A DNA stretch of 64,000 nt from Succinivibrio dextrinosolvens (GTDB lineage: Bacteria; Pseudomonadota; Gammaproteobacteria; Enterobacterales; Succinivibrionaceae): NCBI RefSeq assembly GCF_900116345.1, contig NZ_FPAH01000007.1:1-64000 (forward strand), read 5' to 3'. The notes beneath the pieces are model-generated. The model was given only the letters and a program-made list of their open reading frames with translations. It made no database searches and was not told the origin of the DNA. The stretch's first letter is position 1. Every line of letters begins with the position of its first letter. Made by a program: the position numbers and the translations under genes. Shown in pieces: positions 1 to 8,561 of the stretch.

Positions 1-208
1 CAGTCAGATCATTGAGCAGATTCTGCAGAGTCTTAATGGTAATTTCCCTGCCCACGTATGGTTTTAACACCGACTGAAGTTCACTTCTGCTGAGCCTGAC
101 CTGAGATTTGACTTCAACATTGTTTAAAGTCTGAGCACATACAGAGCCGGTAAATACCACCAGCACAGCAAAGGCAAGATTTAAAAGAATTTTTCTGATT
201 CCTGTCAT
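1..208 (-). CDS. TpsB-like outer-membrane transporter, N-terminal fragment (partial)
   Basis: The reading frame starts at an ATG ending at 208 (an in-frame ATG at 214 is also possible; an AGG lies about 7 bases before the 208 start) and runs off the left edge. About 69 residues are visible. The first 23-24 form a signal peptide with a hydrophobic core ending near VCA-Q. The mature part contains RLSRSELQSVLKPYVGREI followed by a leucine-rich helix, a pattern typical of the first POTRA domain of ShlB/FhaC-type two-partner secretion proteins. If correct, it exports a large TpsA exoprotein across the outer membrane. The beta-barrel and any partner gene lie outside the window, so the family call rests on the POTRA pattern alone. 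Confidence 0.5.
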   Translation of the reverse strand, partial: MTGIRKILLNLAFAVLVVFTGSVCAQTLNNVEVKSQVRLSRSELQSVLKPYVGREITIKTLQNLLNDLT

Positions 209-499
209 AAACATACCTGCTTAATTCACATAAAGGTAAAAAAACGGGGGCGGCAAACATCCGAGGACTCATTGCCACGAGTCAGAATTTTTTGATTTAG
301 GAATTCCGCACCCGGATAAAAAAAATGAATGTGGAAATTATGCGGTGGGAAATTTTGGACTTCCGCGTAAGGGGGTCATTTTTTTCCAGAATTAAGGGGA
401 TATAACAGATATTACTTTGATTTATAAGGGATAAAAAAACAGAAAAGCACATATTCAAAAGGCTTGACATGTACTTAATTTGGATATTTGAAGGAAAAT
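209..499. other. Spacer between TpsB-like gene and M15-type peptidase gene
   Basis: AT-rich spacer of about 290 bases. It should hold the promoter of the TpsB-like gene (minus strand) and the 3' end of the peptidase transcript. I see no ORF, no convincing terminator and no repeat. Confidence 0.5.
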
Positions 500-1258
500 T
501 TAATAGGATGAGAGCTGCATGGTCTCTTTTTCAAAATGACAGTAATCCTTTAGAGTTCTCCACTCTCCTCCCCAGGTAAAGCCATGAGAGATAAAGAGCT
601 TATAGGCAAGATCCTGCTTATCAATCTTGTACACGAAGTTATCATCGCGTTCGCAGAATACTCCGGAGTTCATGGGCTGTACAAATAAGGTACCATCCTT
701 TTGAAGCTTGCAGTAAGGATTAGTACGTGGATTTAAATCGACTGCAAGCCCTCTGGCGTGATAGGACAGATAGTCAGATCCGGTAATGAAACGGAATACA
801 AAGCAGGAGGTGTTGTTTTCCCTCATCTGGATCTCATCATCCGCATTGTATTCATCTGCAAGACGAATATGGGCAATAGGGTATTTGTTCTTGTAAAGAA
901 TAAAGAAGATTTCACGGAGATCTTCGGCAATGGCTCGATTGCAGACCATCTCTCCCAGTCTTACCTTCCTGTCATAATCCACGTGCAGAAGACGGAGATA
1001 GCGCAGATCCTCCCTTTTTATAAAAGGGTTTTCCTGATAGGTCTTGCCCTGCATTTTCTCCCAAACAGCATCCGGGATTTCACTTAGAGTAAAAAAGCTG
1101 TTCTCCCCATAGGAATTTAGAAGTTCTGTCTCAATCACATCACCACCATTAATACTGTTGATGTCGACTACCTTAGGCTCCTCAGCAAAAACCATGGAGC
1201 TTAATGCACATGACAGCAGTAAGCAGCAGCAATTTTTTTTCAGGGAAAAACAAGACAT
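500..1258 (-). CDS. M15-family (VanY/D,D-carboxypeptidase-like) periplasmic peptidase
   Basis: A 252-residue protein when started at the ATG ending at 1258, which has a strong GGAGGAG five bases upstream; a 12-residue longer frame has no such signal. Residues 1-25 are a signal peptide with a Cys/Leu-rich core ending SSMVFA, so the protein is periplasmic. The C-terminal half carries SYHARGLAVDLN, the SxHxxGxAxD zinc-binding pattern of M15 peptidases, and a late CHFE with the second zinc histidine. The family cleaves D-Ala-D-Ala or L-Ala-D-Glu bonds in peptidoglycan. I infer a role in cell-wall trimming. The exact bond cannot be told from sequence, and no clear operon partner is visible. Confidence 0.75.
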   Translation of the reverse strand: MSCFSLKKNCCCLLLSCALSSMVFAEEPKVVDINSINGGDVIETELLNSYGENSFFTLSEIPDAVWEKMQGKTYQENPFIKREDLRYLRLLHVDYDRKVRLGEMVCNRAIAEDLREIFFILYKNKYPIAHIRLADEYNADDEIQMRENNTSCFVFRFITGSDYLSYHARGLAVDLNPRTNPYCKLQKDGTLFVQPMNSGVFCERDDNFVYKIDKQDLAYKLFISHGFTWGGEWRTLKDYCHFEKETMQLSSY

Positions 1259-1577
1259 AAACACTCCTCCACTATACATAGAGTATACATGCAAATTAAT
1301 GCACTATACTTTCTTAATGCAAAATGCTCACTGTCCGTGCAGACAGATTTAATCCTGTCTGCAGGGGAATTTGAGGAGGTTGTTTGTATAATACATTTTT
1401 CAGCCCAACAAAATGCGCTTAATAACTCATTGAATACGATATAAATGCCATTCTACTGATAATTTTTTTTAATCTTTTTTTTAAGAAAATGTTACATAGG
1501 TCAAAAATGGTATACAATAGCGCATATTTTTTTTCTTAAGACTCAAAGTCAGAGTTATTTATCTTGGGGTTTACCAC
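1259..1577. promoter_or_regulatory. Divergent intergenic region between M15 peptidase and typA
   Basis: Promoters for both divergent genes should lie here. A perfect 9-bp inverted repeat TGCAGACAG/CTGTCTGCA with an 8-base loop occupies 1338-1363; it has no T-run, so it is not an intrinsic terminator. For typA a TACAAT -10-like box is at 1513-1518, with only a weak -35 (TTACAT, 1492-1497). No small ORF with a ribosome site was found. Confidence 0.4.
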
Positions 1578-3416
1578 ATGGATGTTCAGAAGATCCGTAA
1601 CATTGCTATTATTGCTCATGTTGATCACGGAAAAACAACACTAGTTGATAAATTACTGCGCCAGTCAGGAACTCTTGACCGTAACGAAATCGGTCAGGAA
1701 CGTATCATGGACTCAAATGATATCGAAAAAGAGCGTGGTATTACTATCCTTTCAAAAAATACTGCTATCAACTGGAAAGATTACCGCATTAATATCGTTG
1801 ATACCCCAGGCCACGCTGATTTCGGTGGTGAAGTAGAACGTGTTATGTCCATGGTGGACTCAGTACTGCTGCTTGTAGATGCTGTAGACGGCCCAATGCC
1901 TCAGACACGTTTCGTAACTCAGAAAGCTTTCGCTGCAGGTTTAAAGCCAATTGTTGTTATCAACAAGTGTGACCGTGAAGGCGCAAGACCAGACTGGGTT
2001 ATTGATCAGATTTTCGATCTGTTCGACAATCTTGGCGCAACAGATGAGCAGCTGGATTTCCCAGTAGTTTATGCTTCAGCATTCCAGGGCTGGGCATCTT
2101 TAGAGCTTGATAATCACGGCGACAACATGGAGCCATTGTTCCAGGCTATCGTTGACAAGGTAAGCCCTCCAGATGCTGATCTTGAAGGCCCATTCCAGAT
2201 GCAGATTTCATCACTTGATTTCACCTCATATGTTGGTGTTATCGGTGTTGGCCGTGTAAAGCGCGGTGTTGCCAAGGCAAATCAGCCTGTAACCATCATT
2301 GACCGTGACGGCAATACCCGTACCGGTAAGATTGGTCAGGTTCTAGGTTATTTAGGACTTCACAGAACTCAGGTTGAGAGCGCAGAGGCTGGTGACATTA
2401 TTGCAGTTACCGGTTTAGGTGAGCTGAAGATTTCTGATACCATCTGTGACAACTCAGCTGTTGAGGCACTTCCTGCCCTTTCAGTTGATGAGCCTACAGT
2501 TTCCATGAACTTCTGTGTGAACACCTCTCCATTCGCAGGTCGTGAAGGCAAGTTCATCACCTCAAGAAACATTGAGGAAAGATTACGTGAAGAGCTGGTT
2601 CACAACGTTGCTCTGCGTGTAGAAGCCACTGAAGATACCGACAGATTCAAGGTATCAGGCCGTGGTGAGCTGCACCTGTCAGTTCTGATTGAAGAGATGC
2701 GTCGTGAAGGCTATGAGCTGGCTGTATCACGTCCAGAGGTTATTCTTCACAAGGAAGGCGGCAGAACTCTTGAGCCATACGAGATCCTGACACTGGATCT
2801 TCAGGAAGAGCATCAGGGTCCTGTTATGGAAGAGCTTGGTCTGCGTAAGGGCGAGCTGAAGAACATGGTTCCAGATGGAAAGGGTCGTGTTCGTCTTGAC
2901 TACCGTATTCCTGCCCGTGGACTTATCGGTTACCAGTCTCTATATATGACCTTAACCTCAGGTACCGGCTTAATGTTCCACACCTTCGACAGCTACGATG
3001 AGTATGCAGGTGGCAGCATCGGTGAGAGACAGAACGGTGTTCTGATTTCAAATGACACCGGTAAGGCTGTTCCATATGCTCTATGGTTCCTGCAGGAACG
3101 TGGCAGACTGTTCGTATCTCCAGGTGAAGAGATCTATGAGGGTGAGGTTATCGGACTACACGTTCGTTCAAACGATCTGACTGTAAACCCATTAAAGACC
3201 AAGAAGCTGACTAACGTTCGTGCAGCAGGTTCAGACGATAACATTATCCTGACCCCAGCTGTTAAGATGACCTTAGAGCAGGCTCTTGAGTTCATCAACG
3301 AGGACGAGCTGGTTGAGGTCACCCCTCAGAGCATCAGAATCCGTAAGAAGAATCTGTCCGAACTTGATCGTGTTCGTGCCTTCAGAGCCGCTGGCGGAAA
3401 GAAAGCTGACGAATAA
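1578..3416 (+). CDS. typA: Ribosome-associated translational GTPase TypA/BipA
   Basis: 612 residues, close to the usual length for TypA. G1 AHVDHGKT is at residues 13-20, G3 DTPGH at 75-79 and G4 NKCD at 129-132. EF-G-like domains II, III and V and the TypA-specific C-terminal domain follow. It is a cytoplasmic GTPase that binds the 70S ribosome near the EF-G site and assists 50S assembly and growth at low temperature or under stress. It lies directly upstream of glnL-glnG; in E. coli typA also neighbours the glnALG operon, so the neighbourhood is ancestral, though glnA itself is missing here. A T-run hairpin follows at 3436-3468, so it is probably transcribed alone. Confidence 0.97.
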   Translation: MDVQKIRNIAIIAHVDHGKTTLVDKLLRQSGTLDRNEIGQERIMDSNDIEKERGITILSKNTAINWKDYRINIVDTPGHADFGGEVERVMSMVDSVLLLVDAVDGPMPQTRFVTQKAFAAGLKPIVVINKCDREGARPDWVIDQIFDLFDNLGATDEQLDFPVVYASAFQGWASLELDNHGDNMEPLFQAIVDKVSPPDADLEGPFQMQISSLDFTSYVGVIGVGRVKRGVAKANQPVTIIDRDGNTRTGKIGQVLGYLGLHRTQVESAEAGDIIAVTGLGELKISDTICDNSAVEALPALSVDEPTVSMNFCVNTSPFAGREGKFITSRNIEERLREELVHNVALRVEATEDTDRFKVSGRGELHLSVLIEEMRREGYELAVSRPEVILHKEGGRTLEPYEILTLDLQEEHQGPVMEELGLRKGELKNMVPDGKGRVRLDYRIPARGLIGYQSLYMTLTSGTGLMFHTFDSYDEYAGGSIGERQNGVLISNDTGKAVPYALWFLQERGRLFVSPGEEIYEGEVIGLHVRSNDLTVNPLKTKKLTNVRAAGSDDNIILTPAVKMTLEQALEFINEDELVEVTPQSIRIRKKNLSELDRVRAFRAAGGKKADE

Positions 3417-3435
3417 GTCTAAAGTTTAGACCTAT

Positions 3436-3468
3436 AAAGCCTGTCCCATTTTGGTGCAGGCTTTTTTA
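3436..3468 (+). terminator. Intrinsic terminator of typA
   Basis: Eight-base stem AAAGCCTG (3436-3443) pairs with CAGGCTTT (3457-3464) and runs into a T-tract. It separates typA from glnL. Confidence 0.85.
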
Positions 3469-3531
3469 TTCCCAAAAATTCTATATAGATCAAGTTAATA
3501 TCAAGTTTAGAAGTCGTATAACGTAAAATTG

Positions 3532-3547
3532 TGCACTATTTTTGTGC
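3532..3547 (+). promoter_or_regulatory. Putative NtrC operator over the glnL promoter
   Basis: TGCAC-N7-GTGC at 3532-3547 matches the NtrC-site consensus TGCAC-N7-GTGCA at nine of ten defined positions. A half site (TGCAC) lies at 3589-3593. A plausible -35 (TTGTGC, 3542-3547) overlaps the operator and a -10-like GATAAA lies at 3564-3569. This geometry would let NtrC repress its own operon, as known for glnLp of enteric bacteria. The consensus is established; function here is inferred. Confidence 0.55.
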
Positions 3548-3618
3548 CTTTTTCAAATTTTGTGATAAAGTGTAAGAAAATATCACGTGCACTATTATAG
3601 AACGTTATAGGCAATCTG

Positions 3619-4719
3619 ATGTCCGAAATTGATAAGGCAAATGTATTAGAAAACCTGACAACGGCGGTAATGATCACCAATAAGGATATGAATATCCTTT
3701 ACGCGAATACCGCTGCTGAACAGCTGTGTGGAATATCGAGAAATCGTCTGCAGACACAGAAGCTGTCCGATCTGGTGGATAGAGAAGAAATCACGCTGAT
3801 TGATACGTTGAATAATCCTGATTTCAATATCAATTTCCAAGGTTTCTCTGCCGCTGACGTGCGTTTTTCTCCTTTCCCAGGCAAATCTTCTAAAGCCGAC
3901 CTTACCATCTTCCAGTACACAGACAATAATTTTGACGGATTCCTAGTTGAGATTCATCCTATCGCTCATCAGGAAAAACTTATCAATCAGGCACAGCAGA
4001 ACTTCCAGTACAATGCTGCCCGTGACCTTATCAGAAACCTAGCCCACGAGATCAAGAATCCTCTAGGAGGCATCCGCGGTGCAGCTCAGCTTATCGAAAT
4101 GACCTACGCGAACAAGGTTGAAAATCTTAAGGAATACACCAAGGTCATTATTGAGCAGACTGACCGTCTAAAGGTTCTGGTTAACAACCTTTTAGGACCT
4201 CAGCGACCAAATCCTCTAACCGAGGTCAATATTCATTATTTAATTGAGAAGGTTTTAAAGCTGGTACAGATGCAGGATAACTGCAAACGTATCAGAATAG
4301 AGAGAGACTACGATCCTTCTCTGCCAGAGCTGGCCTTAGACTCTGATTCAATTGAGCAGGTGATCCTGAACATTGTCAACAATGCTATTGATGCTCTGGA
4401 TAACGAGGCCTTTACCGATCCTTTCATAAGAATCAGAACCCGCGCCAGCTTCAGAACCATAATCAGAGAAACAAAATATCCGCTGTGTATGGTTATTTCT
4501 ATCATCAACAACGGACCACAGATTTCAGAACAATTAAAAAAGACCCTGTTCTATCCAATGGTTACCACCAAGCCTAACGGAAACGGCCTGGGCTTATCCT
4601 TGGCTCTTAACATAATCGAACGTCATAATGGAACCATTGAGTGTCTGTCAGATGCTCACGAAACCGCTTTTAGAATAATTTTACCAGTCAAAACAGAAAA
4701 TCACGGAGAATACCGATAA
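3619..4719 (+). CDS. glnL: Nitrogen regulation sensor histidine kinase NtrB (GlnL)
   Basis: 366 residues without membrane segments, so a cytoplasmic kinase. An N-terminal PAS domain (about residues 5-115) is followed by the H-box AHEIKNPLGGIRGAAQ with the phosphorylated His143, an N-box (ILNIVNNAIDAL, around 250) and a G-box (GNGLGLSLAL, around 330). NtrB phosphorylates NtrC under nitrogen limitation and dephosphorylates it when bound by PII. Its stop overlaps the next start as TAATG, showing tight coupling to glnG. An NtrC-like operator precedes the gene. All catalytic motifs look intact, in contrast to the degenerate ATPase domain of the partner regulator. Confidence 0.95.
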   Translation: MSEIDKANVLENLTTAVMITNKDMNILYANTAAEQLCGISRNRLQTQKLSDLVDREEITLIDTLNNPDFNINFQGFSAADVRFSPFPGKSSKADLTIFQYTDNNFDGFLVEIHPIAHQEKLINQAQQNFQYNAARDLIRNLAHEIKNPLGGIRGAAQLIEMTYANKVENLKEYTKVIIEQTDRLKVLVNNLLGPQRPNPLTEVNIHYLIEKVLKLVQMQDNCKRIRIERDYDPSLPELALDSDSIEQVILNIVNNAIDALDNEAFTDPFIRIRTRASFRTIIRETKYPLCMVISIINNGPQISEQLKKTLFYPMVTTKPNGNGLGLSLALNIIERHNGTIECLSDAHETAFRIILPVKTENHGEYR

Positions 4720-6155
4720 TGAATCCAATGATTTGGGTAATAGACGATGATGCAAGCATTCGTTTTGTTTTCGATAAAGCATTAGATGTTAACAGCATTA
4801 ATCACCGTTTATTTGAGAATGCAGAAGCTGCTCTTGAAGCAATTAAAAAAGAAACCCCTGATGTAATCGTATCAGACATCAAAATGCCTGGCATCGACGG
4901 CCTTGAGCTTATCAAAGCAGTTCACGAGGTTGATGAGAACATTCCATTCATTATCATGACTGCTCATTCAGATCTCTCAGCTGCAATTGATGCCTTCAAT
5001 GAAGGTTCCTTTGAGTACCTGCCTAAACCATTCGATATCGATCAGGCAGTTGCAGTTATCAGAAGAGCAGCTGTTCACAGAGTAAACATGCTGCAGCTTG
5101 TAAGCCAGAGAAACCGTAATACCCTGATGAATGCTCCTGTGGAGCAGAAAGAGGAAACCGAGATTATCGGCAAATCCCCAGCAATGCAGGAAGTCTTCAA
5201 GTTTATCGGACGTGTTTCCAAGACCGACCTTCCAGTTCTAATCCACGGTGAAATCGGTACCGGCCGTGGACAGGTTGCGAAGGCACTCCACAATCATGGT
5301 GAGAGAACCGGCAAGAGCTTCGTATCTATCAACATTTCCTCTATTCCACAGGAAATGGTTAAGTATGAACTATTTGGAGATGTCACCAAAGATCCTTCAA
5401 ACTGCGCAATCGCCAAGGCTGAAGGCGGCACACTGTTCATCAGTGAAATCAATGATCTGCCAATGGACTGCCAGTCAAGACTGTTAAAGCTGCTGCAGAC
5501 CGGCGAATACACTAATATCGACAGCACTACAGCAATCAAGACAAACATAAGAGTTATAGCATCAACCTCTCAGGATTTAGAGGCTAAGATTGCCAAGGGC
5601 ACTTTCAACTCAGATCTGTTCTACAGACTGAACATCATCAATATCAATATTCCTCCTCTAAGAGACAGAAATAATGATATTCCGCTTTTAACCAAGCACT
5701 TCCTGGCTCAGGCAGCAACCGAAGGACACACCGAGCCTAAGAAGCTGACCTCGGAGGTTCTGGTATTCCTGTGCCGTCTTCCATGGCCAGGCAATGTCCG
5801 TCAGCTTAAGAACCTGTGTAAGTATCTGACCATCATGGTTACCGGCCGTGATATTCAGCTTGTTGATCTGCCATCAGAGTTCCTGCATGCCAACAACAAT
5901 CAGACCAAGAATACCTCAAACAGTACTGTTGCCAAGGAAAACCAGTCCTGGCAGGATATGCTCAGAAGCTGGGTGGATGCAAAGCTCAAGGCTGGTGAAC
6001 GTGATATCCTTAATGAGGCTGTTCCAGAGTTTGAAAAGGTTATGCTGGAGGCTACTCTGACCTTTACCGGCAACCACAAGCAGGAATCTGCAAAGCTTTT
6101 AGGCTGGGGTAGAAATACTCTGACCAGAAAGATTAAGGAACTGAACCTTAAATAA
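4719..6155 (+). CDS. glnG: NtrC-type response regulator with degenerate AAA+ domain (GlnG)
   Basis: 478 residues: receiver domain (1-120) with phospho-acceptor Asp53 in VSDIKMPG; AAA+ domain (about 148-385); Fis-type helix-turn-helix (about 437-478) with GNHKQESAKLLGWGRNTL, typical of NtrC. The central domain is unusual. Walker A reads GEIGTGRG (177-184) with Arg in place of the conserved Lys; between ELFG (217-220) and GGTLF (236-240) the GAFTGA loop that contacts sigma-54 is gone and the segment is about six residues short; Walker B reads LFISE, with Ser for Asp. The receiver and DNA-binding parts are well kept. I infer a regulator that works without sigma-54, perhaps by binding or repressing at sigma-70 promoters. 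It forms one operon with glnL. Confidence 0.9.
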   Translation: MNPMIWVIDDDASIRFVFDKALDVNSINHRLFENAEAALEAIKKETPDVIVSDIKMPGIDGLELIKAVHEVDENIPFIIMTAHSDLSAAIDAFNEGSFEYLPKPFDIDQAVAVIRRAAVHRVNMLQLVSQRNRNTLMNAPVEQKEETEIIGKSPAMQEVFKFIGRVSKTDLPVLIHGEIGTGRGQVAKALHNHGERTGKSFVSINISSIPQEMVKYELFGDVTKDPSNCAIAKAEGGTLFISEINDLPMDCQSRLLKLLQTGEYTNIDSTTAIKTNIRVIASTSQDLEAKIAKGTFNSDLFYRLNIININIPPLRDRNNDIPLLTKHFLAQAATEGHTEPKKLTSEVLVFLCRLPWPGNVRQLKNLCKYLTIMVTGRDIQLVDLPSEFLHANNNQTKNTSNSTVAKENQSWQDMLRSWVDAKLKAGERDILNEAVPEFEKVMLEATLTFTGNHKQESAKLLGWGRNTLTRKIKELNLK

Positions 6156-6190
6156 GCTTTTGTAAGTTTCATAGTAATGCAATTTTTAAG

Positions 6191-6221
6191 TGCAGGCCGG
6201 TTTCTTCGGACCTGCATTTTT
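6191..6221 (+). terminator. Intrinsic terminator of glnL-glnG
   Basis: TGCAGG (6191-6196) pairs with CCTGCA (6211-6216), extended by an inner CCG/CGG, and is followed by a T-run. Confidence 0.8.
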
Positions 6222-6446
6222 CTTATTAAAAGTAAAAAATTTCCTTAAAACACTACCATTACCTTATTAAATTCCTTTATATTTATCTTTATATTCAAAT
6301 AGTTAATACACAATTAGTTAAAAACTATAACTAACCATTAAAAATTAGTATTAGCCAAATAATTCGTTACAGATCAAAATAACCACATCGAAAGATAACC
6401 AACAATAAAAACAGAAATCCTCTAAATAGAAAATTTAAGGAATATT

Positions 6447-6581
6447 ATGAAAAAGAATCAGCCATTACAGAAGGAAACAGTCTTCCAGAGAGAAGTTGTT
6501 ATCCTTTCTGATTTAAGAATTACCTTCAACAAATATTCTGACAGTACCTCCAACTGTATGTGTATGTGCATGTGCATGTAG
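6447..6581 (+). CDS. Cys-Met leader peptide upstream of metQNI
   Basis: A 44-codon ORF. An AAGG Shine-Dalgarno (6437-6440) lies six bases before the ATG. The peptide begins MKKNQPLQKE and ends TSNCMCMCMCM directly before TAG, so the last eight codons alternate Cys and Met four times. Cys codons are TGT, TGT, TGC, TGC, so the run is not a pure DNA repeat. No membrane segment or domain is seen. It precedes the methionine ABC transporter genes. By analogy with amino-acid attenuators I infer that ribosome stalling at Cys and/or Met codons controls the operon. The downstream RNA holds a 5-bp hairpin at the stop codon (6571-6585) and an AU-rich hairpin ending in T7 (6593-6641). The peptide itself probably has no other job. 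Confidence 0.7.
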   Translation: MKKNQPLQKETVFQREVVILSDLRITFNKYSDSTSNCMCMCMCM

Positions 6582-6592
6582 CACAAACCTTT

Positions 6593-6641
6593 CTCAGTAT
6601 ATTTCAAATAGTTTAATTAAGTTTTTATATGCAGTTTTTTT
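6593..6641 (+). promoter_or_regulatory. Possible attenuator hairpin before metQ
   Basis: CT-GTATAT (6593-6602, with a two-base bulge) can pair with ATATGCAG (6627-6634), followed by a T7 run (6635-6641). The same 3' arm could instead pair with AACTGTATG (6552-6560), which encodes the first Cys-Met pair of the leader. This would be a weak, AU-rich terminator with a competing partner. It was inferred by eye without folding energies. Confidence 0.35.
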
Positions 6642-6662
6642 ATGACTGTCAGGAGTTTTATC

Positions 6663-7514
6663 ATGTCAAAATTATCAAAGAAGAATATTTTACTTACTGT
6701 TTTTTCAGTATTTTTAGCATTAAGCGTAACCGGATGCGGTGATGATAACAGCAAGTCAGCCAAGGCCGACACTGTTCCTGAGCACATCAAAATCGGTGTA
6801 GTACCAGGACCTTACAAGGATCTTCTGAAGAACCACCTGACCAAGGTTATTGAGAGTAAAGGCCATAAGCTTGATTTCGTGGAGTTCTCAGACTGGGTTC
6901 AGCCGGATTCTGCTCTTGATGCCGGAGAAATCGATGCCAACGTATTCCAGCACTCAATCTACCTCAAGGCCATTGTGGAGAATCAGGGACTTAAGCTGGA
7001 TGAAGTTATCAATGTTCCAACCTTAGGTCTGTTTGCCTTCTCAGATAAGGTTAAATCCTTAGATGATCTTAAGGATGGAGCACAGGTTGCCTTGCCTAAT
7101 GATGCAGTTAACCTCTCACGCGCTCTAAGATTTGCCCGAGATGCAGGAATCATCACCCTTAAGGCTGACAAGGATGATCTGAAAGCCTCTATTGCGGATA
7201 TTGATCAGAATCCAAAGCATCTGAACTTTGTACCAATGGAAGCCGCTCAGCTGCCTCGTTCACTGGATTCAACCGACCTGGCTCTGGTTCCTGGCAACTA
7301 TGCCTATGAAGCAAAACTGCCATTTGACAAAGCACTTGCCAAAGAGAAGGTTTCAGAGCCAATCAAGCTGGTAGTTGCCGTACAGAGTGACCGTGTAAAT
7401 ACCGTCGGCGCCTTCTTAAAGGATGCAGTGGCAAGCCGAGAGTTCACCTCCTCAGTTAATGCAGATCCTGCCTACAGAGATTTTGCCAAACCACAGTGGT
7501 GGCCAGCCAACTGA
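6663..7514 (+). CDS. metQ: Methionine-binding lipoprotein MetQ (NlpA family)
   Basis: 283 residues from the ATG at 6663, preceded by AGGAG; an in-frame ATG at 6642 follows a T-run and lacks a ribosome site. A lipoprotein signal ends at LSVTGC with Cys25 as lipid anchor, so the protein is tethered in the periplasm. The body is a full NlpA/MetQ fold with typical segments such as FQHSIYL, GAQVALPNDAVNLSRALR and EAAQLPRSLD. The family binds D- or L-methionine and delivers it to MetNI. It is the first structural gene after the Cys-Met leader ORF and is followed by metN, metI and an aminotransferase. Some NlpA-family proteins bind cystine or other ligands, so the substrate is likely but not proven methionine. 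Confidence 0.88.
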   Translation: MSKLSKKNILLTVFSVFLALSVTGCGDDNSKSAKADTVPEHIKIGVVPGPYKDLLKNHLTKVIESKGHKLDFVEFSDWVQPDSALDAGEIDANVFQHSIYLKAIVENQGLKLDEVINVPTLGLFAFSDKVKSLDDLKDGAQVALPNDAVNLSRALRFARDAGIITLKADKDDLKASIADIDQNPKHLNFVPMEAAQLPRSLDSTDLALVPGNYAYEAKLPFDKALAKEKVSEPIKLVVAVQSDRVNTVGAFLKDAVASREFTSSVNADPAYRDFAKPQWWPAN

Positions 7515-7547
7515 TAAGAATAAAAACAACCTTTAACGGAAAGAAAA

Positions 7548-8561
7548 ATGATCAGATTCGAAAACCTAAGTGTTAAGTTCAGAAATACAGATGCCGAATA
7601 TACAGCTGTAGACAGAGTGAACCTAACCATTAATAAAGGTGAGTTCTTCGGAATAGTAGGAGCCTCAGGCGCTGGTAAGTCAACCCTGGTACGCACCGTA
7701 AATCTTCTGCAGAAACCAACCTCAGGTAATGTGTATATCAATGGGGAAAACATCACAAACTACACTGGGGTAAAGCTCAGAAACCTAAGACAGAGCATCG
7801 GCATGATCTTTCAGCATTTCAACTTGATATCCAATGCCACTGTCTATGACAATATTGCTTTTGCCCTTAAGGCATCAAAAACTCCTGTAAAGGAGATTCA
7901 GAAAAAGGTACCAGAACTTTTAAAGCTGGTGGGACTTGAAGATAAGGCGGATTTATTTCCGCCATCATTATCCGGCGGTCAGAAGCAGCGCGTGGCAATA
8001 GCCCGCGCTCTTGCCAACAATCCACAGATCCTTCTATGTGATGAGGCTACCTCCGCGCTCGATCCTGACAACACCAAGGAAGTGATTCAGACACTGCGTA
8101 ACATTAAGAATCACTATCCTATCACCATTCTGTTCATCACCCATCAGATGGAGGTTGCAAAATCTCTGTTTGACCGAATTGCAGTAATGGAAAAAGGTCG
8201 TCTTGCGGAGGTAGCTCCTTCCTATACCCTCTTTGCAACACCAAAGTCTGAGGCAGCTAAAGCTCTTATCAGCAGTGATTACAGAAAGACTGTGCCAAAG
8301 AAGGTATTAGAGCAGGAGAAAGACCTCTACATGATCACCTATAAGGAGGAAGGAGCCTTTGATCCGGTCATTTCAGACGTATCAAGAAAATTCCTGAAGA
8401 CTGATGTGTCCATTATTGAAGGCAACATTGAGTATGTGCAGGACAAACCAATCGGCAGACTGCTGATATCCCTGCGTTCAAAAGATAACAAAGACAAGGA
8501 ATCCGTAATTCGTTACCTTGAACAGAAGACCTTTATAACAAGATTAAATGCGGAGTCTTAA
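7548..8561 (+). CDS. metN: Methionine ABC transporter ATP-binding protein MetN
   Basis: 337 residues. Walker A GASGAGKS is at 38-45, the signature LSGGQKQR at 141-148 and Walker B ILLCDEATSALD ends at 172. The C-terminal third (about 250-337) is the NIL domain, which in MetN binds methionine and inhibits transport when internal methionine is high. The length fits the family (about 340). An AAGAAA purine run precedes the ATG. The stop abuts the metI start (TAAATG). It powers MetI-mediated import of methionine captured by MetQ. The presence of the NIL domain adds post-translational feedback to the transcriptional control suggested by the leader ORF. Confidence 0.95.
   Translation: MIRFENLSVKFRNTDAEYTAVDRVNLTINKGEFFGIVGASGAGKSTLVRTVNLLQKPTSGNVYINGENITNYTGVKLRNLRQSIGMIFQHFNLISNATVYDNIAFALKASKTPVKEIQKKVPELLKLVGLEDKADLFPPSLSGGQKQRVAIARALANNPQILLCDEATSALDPDNTKEVIQTLRNIKNHYPITILFITHQMEVAKSLFDRIAVMEKGRLAEVAPSYTLFATPKSEAAKALISSDYRKTVPKKVLEQEKDLYMITYKEEGAFDPVISDVSRKFLKTDVSIIEGNIEYVQDKPIGRLLISLRSKDNKDKESVIRYLEQKTFITRLNAES

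Noticed and set aside
758-1087. 109-codon plus-strand frame opposite the M15 peptidase gene
   Set aside because: Antisense shadow of a well supported gene; no ribosome site and no family pattern.
6222-6662. SAM riboswitch or T-box before metQ
   Set aside because: None of the conserved core motifs was seen; the Cys-Met leader ORF is the better explanation.
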